Below, one piece after another: positions 38,935-47,314 of a stretch of 64,000 nucleotides of DNA. Source of the DNA: Pseudomonas sp. NCCP-436 (GTDB lineage Bacteria > Pseudomonadota > Gammaproteobacteria > Pseudomonadales > Pseudomonadaceae); assembly GCF_019656335.1 (NCBI RefSeq), contig NZ_BPLZ01000003.1, positions 1 to 64,000 of the forward strand, in the 5' to 3' direction. The notes under the pieces are model-generated. The model saw only the letters and a program-made list of their open reading frames with translations, had not been told where the DNA came from and made no database searches. Within the stretch, counting starts at the first letter, position 1; every line of letters starts with the position of its first letter. Both the position numbers and the translations under genes were made by a program.

Positions 38935-40689
38935 ATGACCGTCACCGAGCAGTTGAGCGCACTGGGCAACATCCTCGCTCACGGCGACCTCAGCAGCCTG
39001 TTCCAGCCTATCGTCTCGCTTTCCGAACAGCGCATTCTCGGCTACGAGGCACTGACTCGCGGCCCGTCCAACAGCCCGCTGCATTCACCGCTGACACTGT
39101 TCGCCGTGGCTCGCCATGCGGGTCGCCTCAGCGAGCTGGAAATGGCCTGCCGCAAGAGCGCCTGCAGAGGCTTCAGTGATCTGGGCCTGGAAGGCAAGCT
39201 GTTTCTCAACGTCTCGCCGGAGTCGCTGCTCGACCCCAGCCACCAGCCCGGGCGCACCCTGAAGCTGCTGCAAACCTTCGGCATCCCGCCCAGCCAGGTG
39301 GTGATTGAGCTCACCGAACAATCGCCCACCGAAGACTTCGCCCTGCTCGACAACGCGCTGCACCACTATCGTGCCATGGGCTTTTCCATCGCCCTGGATG
39401 ATCTGGGTGCCGGCTACTCCAGCCTGCGTCTGTGGTCGGAACTACGCCCGGACTACGTGAAGATTGATCGTCATTTCATCGACGGCATCCACCAGGATGC
39501 GGTCAAACGCGAGTTCGTCGGCTCCATCCTGAAAATGGCCGAAGCCTCGCGCGCCCAGGTGATCGCCGAAGGCATCGAGCTGCCCGAAGAGCTGGCGGTG
39601 CTGGCGGAGATGGGTGTCGATCTGGTGCAGGGCTATCTGCTCAGTCGACCGCAGGAAAAGCCGCCGCGCGATGCGCGTCAGTTGCTGCCTCGGATACCAG
39701 GTAACCAGACCACCCTCAACGAAGACAGCCATGACCTGAGCCCTCTGCTCAACGAACAGATCGCCGTCGACCAGCACACTGCCATCGCCGAGGTGCTGGA
39801 GGTCTTTCGCGCCCAGGCCAATCTCAATTCACTGGCCGTACTGGACAACCAGCACCAGCCGGTCGGTATCGTTCATCGCCACTCGCTGTCCGAGGCGCTG
39901 CTCAAACCCTTCGCCACTGACCTGTTCGCGCGCAAGCCGATCAGCCGCCTGATGAGCCGGGACTTTCTCGCCGTAGAGCTGACGCAGTCACTGCAAAAGG
40001 TCAGCCGCCTGCTTACCAGCCGCGCACGCCAACGTATCGAGGAAGACTTCATCATCATCCAGCACGGCCGCTACCTGGGCCTGGGCCGGGTGATCGACGT
40101 ACTCAAGCTGATCACCGAGCAGAAGCTGCAGCAGGCACGCCACGCCAACCCACTGACTCTGCTGCCAGGTAACGTACCGATTCAGCAGTGCCTGAGCCGC
40201 TTGCTGCAGCAGCAACGTGAAGCGGCGGTGTGTTACGTCGACATCGACAGCTTCAAGCCCTTCAACGATCTCTACGGCTACGCCAAGGGCGACGAGGTAC
40301 TGCTGTGCCTGGCGCAATGCCTGAACGAGCGGATCGACCCGGCGCGCGACTTCGTCGGGCATATCGGTGGTGACGATTTCATGCTGGTACTGGGCTCGAA
40401 CGACTGGCGCGACAAGCTTGGCAGGCTGTTCGAGGATTTCCAGAATCAGTGTCGGCGCTTCTATCGCGATGAGCACCTGCAAGCCGGCTGTTTCATTGCC
40501 CACAACCGCAACGGGCAACGTCAGGAATATGCGCTGCTGTCACTGTCGATCGGCGTGGTGCATGTGAAAGCTGAAGATTGCGCGCAGCTCGATGCCTCAC
40601 GCCTGGCCGAAATGGCTTCCGAAGCCAAGCGTCAGGCCAAGGCCGTGCCCGGTTACAGCTTGCATATCCTCGCAGGCTCAGCGGCCTGA
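38935..40689 (+). CDS. EAL-CBS-GGDEF signalling protein
   Basis: 584 residues: EAL domain (about 10-245), a pair of CBS domains (about 265-395), and a C-terminal GGDEF domain (about 405-575). EAL catalytic residues look intact: Glu38 in GYEALTR, Asn92, Glu125, Asp155-Asp156 in ALDDLGAGYSS, Lys176 and Glu212. The GGDEF site reads GGDDF at 478-482, so cyclase activity is doubtful. It probably hydrolyses c-di-GMP, with the CBS pair sensing a nucleotide. Its 3' end overlaps the opposite-strand Sel1 gene by 12 bases. Confidence 0.9.
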   Translation: MTVTEQLSALGNILAHGDLSSLFQPIVSLSEQRILGYEALTRGPSNSPLHSPLTLFAVARHAGRLSELEMACRKSACRGFSDLGLEGKLFLNVSPESLLDPSHQPGRTLKLLQTFGIPPSQVVIELTEQSPTEDFALLDNALHHYRAMGFSIALDDLGAGYSSLRLWSELRPDYVKIDRHFIDGIHQDAVKREFVGSILKMAEASRAQVIAEGIELPEELAVLAEMGVDLVQGYLLSRPQEKPPRDARQLLPRIPGNQTTLNEDSHDLSPLLNEQIAVDQHTAIAEVLEVFRAQANLNSLAVLDNQHQPVGIVHRHSLSEALLKPFATDLFARKPISRLMSRDFLAVELTQSLQKVSRLLTSRARQRIEEDFIIIQHGRYLGLGRVIDVLKLITEQKLQQARHANPLTLLPGNVPIQQCLSRLLQQQREAAVCYVDIDSFKPFNDLYGYAKGDEVLLCLAQCLNERIDPARDFVGHIGGDDFMLVLGSNDWRDKLGRLFEDFQNQCRRFYRDEHLQAGCFIAHNRNGQRQEYALLSLSIGVVHVKAEDCAQLDASRLAEMASEAKRQAKAVPGYSLHILAGSAA

Positions 40690-41151
40690 ATCGGCCATGC
40701 TGGCATAGCGTTCGGCAGCCTGCGCATCAGCCTCCAGGCCGGGCCCGCCCTCACGATATAGCTGACTGAGGCGACGAGCGGCCAGCGGATGGCCAGCCGC
40801 CAGCGCCATCTCCCACCAGCGCACGGCCTGCATGGCATCCGCCGCCTGGCGGGTATCCCCCTGCAGCGCCTGCACGCCCAACTGATAGGCAGCCTTGCTA
40901 TCGCCGCCGTTGGCGGCCAGGCGCAACAGCCTCAGCCCCTCCTCACGCGCGCCAAGCCCCTGGCCGCGAAACAGCAGAATATGGCCATAGAAACTCTGCG
41001 CCGGTACATCGCCCAGGTTGGCCATGCGTCCGTACTGCCCCTGCATCCACTGCCACAGACTCGGCTGGCGTAACGCCCACGCCCAGTGGAACAGACGCCG
41101 GGCAAGCCAGTAGCCCAGGCGGGCACGTAGTTTCCAAAGCAGTCTAGACAT
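40678..41151 (-). CDS. Sel1-repeat protein
   Basis: 157 residues. GLRLLRLAANGGDSKAAYQLGVQAL and AVRWWEMALAAGHPLAARRLSQLY are two Sel1-type TPR motifs; the N-terminus is basic and tryptophan-rich (LGYWLARRLFHWAWALRQ), perhaps membrane-associated. The ATG overlaps the upstream gene's stop (ATGTCTAG). Last gene of a coupled three-gene operon; probably a protein-protein interaction module. Confidence 0.78.
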   Translation of the reverse strand: MSRLLWKLRARLGYWLARRLFHWAWALRQPSLWQWMQGQYGRMANLGDVPAQSFYGHILLFRGQGLGAREEGLRLLRLAANGGDSKAAYQLGVQALQGDTRQAADAMQAVRWWEMALAAGHPLAARRLSQLYREGGPGLEADAQAAERYASMADSGR

Positions 41152-41515
41152 CGGCGGGATACTCGAATTCGAACACTCGCGCCACTTCTGCCGCATGCCA
41201 TGAGGCTGCGGCCAGTCCATCGGATGCCCCTGCAAAACGTCCCAGGCGGGTCACACAATCAAAAAAACCGGTACGTGGCAGACGGCTGGCACTCTGGCTG
41301 ATAACCAGTGCGCTGCGCAGTGGACGATCCGCTTGTGCATCCAGCGCGGCCAGGTATTCCAGCGCGCTTGTCAGTGTCTGCATCGCCGGTGCCGGCAAAT
41401 CGAGCCGCTCGATCAGTGCGCGGTAGGTAACCAGATGCTTCTGCCGGCGGGCATCGTCCAGTTCGCCAAGCAGAGCCTGCCAGTTCTGACGACTGATGCG
41501 CGCACTCAAATCCAT
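41144..41515 (-). CDS. Conserved protein of unknown function
   Basis: 123 residues; I do not recognise a family. Largely helical, starting MDLSARISRQNWQALLGELDDARR and ending EVARVFEFEYPADV; no membrane segment or signal peptide. It overlaps the XRE gene by ten bases and the Sel1 gene by eight, so it is translated with both. In a toxin-antitoxin layout it would hold the toxin place, but nothing in it resembles a known toxin. It could equally be a partner protein of the regulator. Confidence 0.7.
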   Translation of the reverse strand: MDLSARISRQNWQALLGELDDARRQKHLVTYRALIERLDLPAPAMQTLTSALEYLAALDAQADRPLRSALVISQSASRLPRTGFFDCVTRLGRFAGASDGLAAASWHAAEVARVFEFEYPADV

Positions 41516-41829
41516 CCCTCCAGCCCCAGCTCCCAGGCCAGCGAGCGCAGAATGGCCGTATCAGGCTGACGCTCGCCCTGCTCGATCATGGCCAGGTAAT
41601 GAGGGCTGATGCCGACACTGCGGGCCAGTTCCTGCTGCGACAGGCCGCGCGCCTCGCGCAGGCCTCGCAGCTCCGTCAAAGCGGCACGAGGCGCTGCCGG
41701 GGCCGCAGCGGATACTGGCGCTGAAGCGGCTTCCTCAGATCCGGCAGCACGCAACAGGGCCTGGTAATCAGCCCAGGGCAACACGGCATATTCCGGCTCG
41801 CCATCGCGGGTTATGACCTGTACAGTCAT
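41506..41829 (-). CDS. XRE-family regulator with antitoxin-like N-terminus
   Basis: 107 residues. Residues 1-27 (VQVITRDGEPEYAVLPWADYQAL) look like the strand-helix start of Phd-type antitoxins; an Ala/Pro-rich linker (about 32-50) leads to an XRE helix-turn-helix (LRGLREARGLSQQELARSVGIS, MIEQGERQPD). ATG at 41829 follows AGGAGAGCTTC. First gene of the overlapping operon. Likely an autoregulator; whether it is an antitoxin is open. Confidence 0.83.
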   Translation of the reverse strand: MTVQVITRDGEPEYAVLPWADYQALLRAAGSEEAASAPVSAAAPAAPRAALTELRGLREARGLSQQELARSVGISPHYLAMIEQGERQPDTAILRSLAWELGLEGWI

Positions 41830-41937
41830 GAAGCTCTCCTTATCACACAACACTCCGGGAATGCTCGTTGCCTCCCCTGTCTGAGGCCATCTTAACAGGC
41901 GCATGCTCTGCCGATCGTCCCGGTACGCACGACTGGC

Positions 41938-42372
41938 TCAGCGGGGCTCATCTGTCGACACCGGCAACTGCTCGATACGCTCCAGTTGCTCGGGAGCTTG
42001 CCGTTCACGCCAGGCCCGGAACGCGTCCAGCTCGCCCTGCCAGGTCCGCATCAGCCAGGCCAGCACCGCCAGGTCATCAAGAAAGCCAACCCCCAGCAGC
42101 CAGTCAGGGATTACGTCCAGCGGTGTCACGAAGTACACCAGCGCAGCCACCACCATTAGCATCGTCCGGCTGCTGATCTGACGGTACTCCCCCTTCATCC
42201 AGGCCAGGCAGAGCGCTCGCAGCAAAGCCAGGTCAGTCTTCAGCGAGGCGAAACGCCCTCCTTCCGGCGTACGCTTGCCGGCCAGCGAATGCAGCAGTTC
42301 AGACAACCGTCCTTCGCGCAGAAGGCGAGCCGCTATCGGTAGGTAACGCACCAGTTTCCAAGGGATTTTCAT
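41938..42372 (-). CDS. YkvA family (DUF1232) protein
   Basis: 144 residues. TMLMVVAALVYFVTPLDVIPDWLLGVGFLDD is the diagnostic DUF1232 membrane motif; the flanks are basic and helical. Function unknown. ATG at 42372 is preceded by GAGGAAAG. It lies 108 bases upstream of the XRE operon in the same direction. An inverted pair of DnaA boxes lies 44 bases upstream of its start. Confidence 0.85.
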   Translation of the reverse strand: MKIPWKLVRYLPIAARLLREGRLSELLHSLAGKRTPEGGRFASLKTDLALLRALCLAWMKGEYRQISSRTMLMVVAALVYFVTPLDVIPDWLLGVGFLDDLAVLAWLMRTWQGELDAFRAWRERQAPEQLERIEQLPVSTDEPR

Positions 42373-42415
42373 CGGCTTTCCTCGACAGCTCAATCAGCAC
42401 CGGGGCTCACATCGC

Positions 42416-42438
42416 TTATCCACCGAAGCTGTGGATAA
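42416..42438. other. Inverted pair of DnaA boxes
   Basis: TTATCCACC (42416-42424) and TGTGGATAA (42430-42438) face each other across five bases; the second is a perfect DnaA box on the minus strand, the first has one mismatch. A weaker copy, TTATTCAAA, appears near 42578. An AT-rich stretch (about 42510-42560) lies to the right. Possible DnaA binding site controlling the DUF1232 gene or a chromosomal DnaA-titration site. Confidence 0.45.
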
Positions 42439-42655
42439 ATCTGTGAAAAGCGATTAGACAAGCCTATCAAACGCCCGTGCCATGGGCCTTTCCGACAGAT
42501 CGCGCACTTTTTATACAGACGCAAAAAAATCAAATAAATCAATAACTTGAAGATTTTAATGGCATCTGCATGGTGCTTATTCAAAGGTGACGGTAAATCT
42601 GCGAGAAATGTGCATAAGCGTAACACTCGCCATGCATGGGAGCATGTAGAAACGA
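42439..42655. other. AT-rich non-coding stretch
   Basis: No gene is supported. The part from 42510 to 42560 (runs of T, then A-rich with AAATAAATCAATAAC) is much richer in A and T than the rest of the window. It separates the DUF1232 gene from the FKBP gene, and presumably carries the promoter of the former. Confidence 0.5.
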
Positions 42656-42681
42656 CAACGCCCCGTCTGTACGGGGCGTTG
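42656..42681 (-). terminator. FKBP gene terminator
   Basis: CAACGCCCCGT and ACGGGGCGTTG pair over 11 bases with a four-base loop; the minus-strand continuation is TCGTTTC. It starts 18 bases past the stop at 42700. Confidence 0.8.
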
Positions 42682-42699
42682 CTGAACACTTATGAGATG

Positions 42700-43437
42700 T
42701 TACTCCTCGGCGGCAGCCTGATCCTTGATGCCAATCAGCTCCAGGTCGAACACCAGCACCGAATTGGCCGGGATCGCCGGAGTTGGACTCTGCTCGCCAT
42801 AAGCCAGTTCACTGGGGATATACAGCTTGTATTTCTCACCCACATGCATCAGTTGCAGGCCCTCTACCCAGCCGGGGATCACACCACCGACCGGCAAATC
42901 GATGGGAGTACCGCGAGCCACCGAGCTGTCGAACACTGTACCATCGGTCAGCTTGCCTTCGTAGTGAACGGTCACCACATCACTTTCCTTGGGCTGAGGG
43001 CCGTCGGCCTTCTTCAACACTTCGTACTGCAGGCCGGACTCGGTAGTGACCACCCCTTCACGCTTGCCATTCTCCTCAAGGAACTTGCGTCCAGCTTCGG
43101 CCGCAGCCTTGTTCAGCTCAGCCATGCGTTCTTCGGCACGGTTCTGCAGGAAGGTAAAGGCTTCGAACAACTCCTCGTCCTTGATACGAGGTTCGCGCTT
43201 GGCCAGCGCATCCTCAATACCCTGGGCGACAGCCTTGGAATCCAGATCGTCCATCCCTTCCTCAGAGAGACTGCGGCCCATGTTCAGGCCGATGCCGTAG
43301 GAGGCCTTCTGTGCCGGGCTCTTGAATTCGACTTCCTGCGCCGTGTTCTTGAGCTCGGCCTCGCTGGTTGGCGTGTCGCAACCAGAGAGCACCAGGCCGA
43401 CCAGGGCAACTGCCGCCGCCAAACGATGCTGTTTCAT
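42700..43437 (-). CDS. FKBP-type peptidyl-prolyl isomerase, Mip/FklB-like lipoprotein
   Basis: 245 residues. Lipoprotein signal with lipobox LSGC at the end of LAAAVALVGLVLSGC; N-terminal dimerisation helix region (KASYGIGLNMGRSLSEEGMDDLD ...) and C-terminal FKBP domain (VVTVHYEGKLTDGTVFDSS, VIPGWVEGLQLMHVGEKYKLYIPSELAYG). Folds envelope proteins by proline isomerisation. AAGGAACAAGC precedes the ATG. Confidence 0.93.
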   Translation of the reverse strand: MKQHRLAAAVALVGLVLSGCDTPTSEAELKNTAQEVEFKSPAQKASYGIGLNMGRSLSEEGMDDLDSKAVAQGIEDALAKREPRIKDEELFEAFTFLQNRAEERMAELNKAAAEAGRKFLEENGKREGVVTTESGLQYEVLKKADGPQPKESDVVTVHYEGKLTDGTVFDSSVARGTPIDLPVGGVIPGWVEGLQLMHVGEKYKLYIPSELAYGEQSPTPAIPANSVLVFDLELIGIKDQAAAEE

Positions 43438-43623
43438 GCTTGTTCCTTGTAGATGCGCCCGAAGGCCGTCGAGTGAAAGCGCGAGCTTAGCAGTCGAACC
43501 CGCTCACTGGCTACGCCATAGGAGGTTGAACGATGCGCACAAGTTCAAGCAAAACAAGGATTTTTGAGCATTTAGGACGAATGTCCAAGGAATGTCACAG
43601 GAGGGGATGAAGCTAGGAATAAG

Positions 43624-43700
43624 TGGCGCAGCGGACGGGACTCGAACCCGCGACCCCCGGCGTGACAGGCCGGTATTCTAACCGACTGAACTACCGCTGC
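43624..43700 (-). tRNA. tRNA-Asp (anticodon GTC)
   Basis: 77 bases with encoded CCA. Acceptor GCAGCGG/CCGCTGC; anticodon loop CTGTCAC; T-arm GCGGGTTCGAGTCCCGT. Follows tRNA-Val by 15 bases, so both come from one transcript. Confidence 0.97.
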
Positions 43701-43715
43701 GCGTGACTGCGAGAT

Positions 43716-43791
43716 TGGTGGGTGGTGACGGGATCGAACCGCCGACCCTCTGCTTGTAAGGCAGATGCTCTCCCGGCTGAGCTAACCACCC
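43716..43791 (-). tRNA. tRNA-Val (anticodon TAC)
   Basis: 76 bases with encoded CCA. Acceptor GGGTGGT/ACCACCC; D-arm AGCTCAGCCGGGAGAGC; anticodon loop CTTACAA; T-loop GTTCGATCC. Confidence 0.97.
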
Positions 43792-43814
43792 CATTCACTC
43801 TCGAAGTGGGGCGC

Positions 43815-43843
43815 ATTCTAGAGAGCCTCCTGCACCTTGGCAA
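43815..43843 (-). promoter_or_regulatory. Promoter of the tRNA-Val/tRNA-Asp operon
   Basis: On the minus strand TTGCCA, a 17-base spacer, TAGAAT and a GC-rich discriminator (GCGCCCC), the form of stringently controlled stable RNA promoters. It ends 24 bases upstream of tRNA-Val. The rest of the gap up to 44094 holds the rdgC promoter; no other structure was found. Confidence 0.85.
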
Positions 43844-44094
43844 GCCCCCTTTAAATTTTTTTTCCGCACCGGCAACGACTTAGCGCAAAACGATGAATTT
43901 TCCCGCTGCTTGGTGGTCAGGGTTGGCCTGAACCTGCGAGGCGGGAATAATGCGCTCAACCTGCCCGGTGGACGGAATGCGCCCCGCAAGCAGCCTGCCA
44001 CCTTTCATCCGTCGCGACACGCCACCTTCCTGCAAACCAGGCACAAGGCTAACCCGTCCCGCGACTACCAACACCAATGGAGAGTCATCCGCTC

Positions 44095-45015
44095 ATGTGG
44101 TTCCGTAACCTGCTGGTCTACCGTCTCACCCAGGACATCCCCTTTGCTGTCGATGCGCTGGAGGCCGCGCTGGCCGGCAAACCCGCACGCCCCTGCGCCA
44201 GTCAGGAATTGACCACCTACGGTTTCAGCGCCCCCTTCGGCAAGGGCGCCGATGCACCATTGGTACACGTCAGCGGTGACTTCCTGCTGCTCAGCACTCG
44301 CAAGGAAGAACGCATCCTGCCCGGCTCGGTGGTACGTGACGCACTCAAGGAGAAAGTCGAGGAAATCGAAAACGCACAGATGCGCAAGGTTTACAAGAAG
44401 GAGCGCGACCAACTCAAGGACGAAATCGTCCAGTCCTTCCTGCCCCGCGCCTTTATTCGCCGCTCCGCCACCTTCGCCGCCATCGCACCGAAGCAGGGGC
44501 TAATTCTCGTGGACAGCGCCAGCGCGAAGAAAGCCGAAGATCTGCTCTCAACCCTGCGCGAGGCCATCGGCTCGCTTCCGGTTCGCCCACTGTCGGTAAA
44601 AATCGCTCCAGCCGCCACCCTGACCGACTGGCTGAAAAACCAGCAGGCGGCCGAGGGCTTCTTCGTCCTCGACGAGTGCGAACTACGCGATACTCACGAG
44701 GATGGCGGAGTGGTGCGCTGCAAGCGCCAGGATTTGACCGGCGAAGAAATCCAGCTACACCTGTCCACCGGAAAACAAGTCACTCAACTGTCGCTGGCCT
44801 GGCAGGACAAGCTGTCCTTCATGCTCGATGACAAACTCACCATCAAGCGCCTGCGCTTCGAAGATATCCTGCAGGAGCAGGCTGAACAGGATGGTGGTGA
44901 CGATGCTCTGGCCCAGCAGGACGCCAGCTTCACCCTGATGATGATGACCCTGATGGAGTTTCTTCCCGAACTCTTCACGGCCCTTGGCGGTGAAGAGATC
45001 CCACAGGCCATTTGA
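44095..45015 (+). CDS. rdgC: Recombination-associated protein RdgC
   Basis: 306 residues, full length. [12 protein letters not shown] and EILSTRK-like segments ([23 protein letters not shown]) plus [15 protein letters not shown] match RdgC, a ring-shaped DNA-binding protein that limits RecA. Start at the ATG giving MWFRN; six codons of upstream frame lack support. Confidence 0.96.
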   Translation: MWFRNLLVYRLTQDIPFAVDALEAALAGKPARPCASQELTTYGFSAPFGKGADAPLVHVSGDFLLLSTRKEERILPGSVVRDALKEKVEEIENAQMRKVYKKERDQLKDEIVQSFLPRAFIRRSATFAAIAPKQGLILVDSASAKKAEDLLSTLREAIGSLPVRPLSVKIAPAATLTDWLKNQQAAEGFFVLDECELRDTHEDGGVVRCKRQDLTGEEIQLHLSTGKQVTQLSLAWQDKLSFMLDDKLTIKRLRFEDILQEQAEQDGGDDALAQQDASFTLMMMTLMEFLPELFTALGGEEIPQAI

Positions 45016-45022
45016 CGCTATC

Positions 45023-45051
45023 GCGTGCGCCCGCCCGCAGGCGGCGCACGC
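45023..45051 (+). terminator. Hairpin after rdgC
   Basis: GCGTGCGCC and GGCGCACGC pair over nine bases, eight bases after the rdgC stop. Only TGTCTCCTC follows, so it is a weak or factor-assisted terminator. Confidence 0.5.
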
Positions 45052-45205
45052 TGTCTCCTCCCGTATATCCCCCCGCACACTCCCTTCCCCCGGCATTATC
45101 CGCAGCTTCATACCTGCGCCAGGATCAAGCGCGCCCACCCCAAAAAATACTTTATTTAAACAACAAAAATTCATGGTCTCGTGACTTGATTTCCGAAAAA
45201 AGCCA

Positions 45206-45227
45206 GATAATCTTGTTATTAAAACAA
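45206..45227 (+). promoter_or_regulatory. gap promoter -10 and HexR box
   Basis: GATAAT (45206-45211) is followed directly by TTGT-TATTAAA-ACAA (45213-45227), which fits the HexR consensus TTGT-N7-ACAA. The box would cover the transcription start, fitting repression relieved by KDPG. A partial copy, TTTATTTAAACAACAA, lies near 45151-45166. HexR control of gap is established in P. putida. Confidence 0.75.
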
Positions 45228-45247
45228 CAAATCGAGAGTCCATCGTC

Positions 45248-46249
45248 ATGACCCTACGTATCGCCATCAATGGTTTCGGCCGCATCGGGCGCAACGTTCT
45301 GCGCGCCCTCTACACTCAGGACTACCGCAAGCACCTTCAGGTAGTGGCAATCAACGATCTTGGTGACAGCACCCTCAATGCCCATCTGCTGCAATATGAC
45401 AGCGTGCACGGGCACTTTCCCGAAACGGTGAAGGTGGACGGTGAAAGCCTGTGGGTTCGAGATGACCGCATTGCTGTCAGCGCCATTCGTAATCCGGCCG
45501 AACTGCCATGGAAAAACCTGCAGGTCGATGTGGTGCTCGAATGCACCGGCCTGTTCACCGATCGTGCCCAGGCTGCAGCCCACCTGACCGCCGGAGCTCG
45601 CAAGGTGTTGATCTCCGCCCCGGCCAAGGGAGCCGATGCCACGGTAGTGTTCGGCGTCAATGAGCAGGTGTTGACCCCGGACATGCAGATCATCTCCAAC
45701 GCCTCCTGTACCACCAACTGCCTAGCTCCAGTGGCTCAGGTACTGCATCGCGAGCTGGGCATTGAGCAAGGCCTGATGACCACCATCCATGCCTATACCA
45801 ACGATCAGAACCTGTCCGATGTCTATCACAGCGACCCCTATCGTGCTCGCTCGGCAACCCAGTCGATGATTCCGACCAAGACCGGCGCGGCCGAGGCAGT
45901 GGGGCTGGTGCTTCCGGAACTGGCCGGCAAGCTCACCGGCATGGCTGTCCGGGTACCGGTGATCAACGTCTCGCTGGTGGACTTGACCGTGCAGCTCAAG
46001 CGCGACACCACCGCGGAAGAAGTCAACGCTCTGCTCAAGGCCGCCAGCGAACAATCCCCGGTTCTCGGCTACAACGCCCTGCCCCTGGTGTCCTGCGACT
46101 TCAACCACAATCCACTGTCGTCGATCTTTGATGCCAACCACACCCGCGCCAACGGCCGGCTGCTCAAGGTACTGGCCTGGTATGACAACGAATGGGGCTT
46201 CTCCAACCGCATGCTGGACAACTGCCTGGTTCTGGCGCGCCTGAACTGA
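45248..46249 (+). CDS. gap: Glyceraldehyde-3-phosphate dehydrogenase
   Basis: 333 residues. NAD site [17 protein letters not shown], catalytic Cys154 in [12 protein letters not shown], and [12 protein letters not shown] at the end. The sequence matches the HexR-controlled gap gene of pseudomonads better than their epd or second gap. It acts below the Entner-Doudoroff branch. mgsA follows after 13 bases. Confidence 0.95.
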   Translation: MTLRIAINGFGRIGRNVLRALYTQDYRKHLQVVAINDLGDSTLNAHLLQYDSVHGHFPETVKVDGESLWVRDDRIAVSAIRNPAELPWKNLQVDVVLECTGLFTDRAQAAAHLTAGARKVLISAPAKGADATVVFGVNEQVLTPDMQIISNASCTTNCLAPVAQVLHRELGIEQGLMTTIHAYTNDQNLSDVYHSDPYRARSATQSMIPTKTGAAEAVGLVLPELAGKLTGMAVRVPVINVSLVDLTVQLKRDTTAEEVNALLKAASEQSPVLGYNALPLVSCDFNHNPLSSIFDANHTRANGRLLKVLAWYDNEWGFSNRMLDNCLVLARLN

Positions 46250-46262
46250 CCCCGGAGGCTCG

Positions 46263-46727
46263 ATGAGTCGTATCAGCTTTACTCGTGCCCAGTTGCCGGC
46301 GCGCAAGCGTATTGCTCTGGTGGCTCACGACCACTGTAAGAGCTACCTGCTGGACTGGTGCCAGCGCCAACGCGAACGGCTGGCTCGCCACCAACTGCTT
46401 GCCACCGGCACTACTGGTCTGCTGCTGAGCCAGCGCTTGGAACTGCCGGTGGAAAGCATGATCAGCGGCCCGCTCGGCGGTGACCAGCAGATAGGCGCAC
46501 GCATTGCCGAAAGGCGTGTGGACATGCTGGTGTTCTTCTGGGATCCGTTCGAGCCGCAACCGCACGACCCGGACATCAAGGCTCTTCTGCGCGTGGCGGC
46601 AGTCTGGAACATTCCGGTTGCCTGTAACGAGAGCAGCGCCGACTATCTGCTGAGCAGCAGCCTGCTGGAACAGCAGCACGAGTATCGCATCCCCGACTAC
46701 GAGAGCTATCTGGCCGGCCGGCAATAG
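46263..46727 (+). CDS. mgsA: Methylglyoxal synthase
   Basis: 154 residues. Converts dihydroxyacetone phosphate to methylglyoxal. Catalytic Asp74 in GPLGGDQQIGARI and His101 in FFWDPFEPQPHDPDIKALLR are present; AVWNIPVACNESSADYL binds phosphate. GGAGG lies nine bases before the ATG, which is 13 bases after gap, so the two form an operon. Confidence 0.95.
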   Translation: MSRISFTRAQLPARKRIALVAHDHCKSYLLDWCQRQRERLARHQLLATGTTGLLLSQRLELPVESMISGPLGGDQQIGARIAERRVDMLVFFWDPFEPQPHDPDIKALLRVAAVWNIPVACNESSADYLLSSSLLEQQHEYRIPDYESYLAGRQ

Positions 46728-46733
46728 CCGGCC
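46716..46733 (+). terminator. Hairpin overlapping the mgsA stop
   Basis: GGCCGGC-AATA-GCCGGCC spans the TAG stop; CTTGC follows. Without a T-run this is only a possible terminator or 3' stabiliser. Confidence 0.35.
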
Positions 46734-46772
46734 CTTGCAGGTACAGATCGCACGATCCCACCACGCCAGAGT

Positions 46773-47186
46773 TTAGAAATCCACCCGCCCCCGCCCGGCC
46801 TTAATCGCTCCCCGCCGGCTCTTGTCAGCGAGCCGGCGCTTTTTCGAGCCAAGAGTGGGTTTGGTAGGACGACGCTTGCGCTCCACGCGGCCGACTTGCC
46901 GAATCAGCCCGGCCAAGCGCTCCAGTGCCTCCAGGCGATTCTGCTCCTGGGTGCGAAATTGCTGAGCCTTGATAATCACCACGCCGGCAGCGGTGATCCG
47001 GCTGTCAGCCAACGCCAACAAACGCTCCTTGTAAAATGCAGGCAGAGACGAGGCCTGGCTGTCAAAACGCAGATGTACTGCGCTGGCGACCTTGTTGACG
47101 TTCTGTCCACCGCTACCCTGTGCCCGGATGGCCGTCAGCTCGATTTCTTCGAGCGGTAGTCGGACACTGTCAGAAACGATCAGCAT
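46773..47186 (-). CDS. arfB: Alternative ribosome-rescue factor B
   Basis: 137 residues. Peptidyl-tRNA hydrolase domain with the GGQ motif at 26-28 (AQGSGGQNVNKVASAV) and a basic C-terminal tail (KPTLGSKKRRLADKSRRGAIKAGRG) that reaches into the empty mRNA channel. It releases stalled ribosomes on broken mRNAs. Divergent from the membrane hydrolase at 47315. Confidence 0.95.
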   Translation of the reverse strand: MLIVSDSVRLPLEEIELTAIRAQGSGGQNVNKVASAVHLRFDSQASSLPAFYKERLLALADSRITAAGVVIIKAQQFRTQEQNRLEALERLAGLIRQVGRVERKRRPTKPTLGSKKRRLADKSRRGAIKAGRGRVDF

Positions 47187-47314
47187 GCAAATGACCTCAG
47201 ATACCGCAGAAAACCAAGCATACCGCTGCCTGTAATCTTTGCTTGAAATTTCATCGCGGCACCGCCAATCCGGCTCGGCTAACTTAGCGCTTCGTTTCGC
47301 TGCGGAAATTCTTC

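Noticed and set aside
42416-42560. Chromosomal replication origin
   Set aside because: Only two good DnaA boxes and no neighbouring dnaA, dnaN, gidA or rpmH; reported only as a DnaA-box pair.
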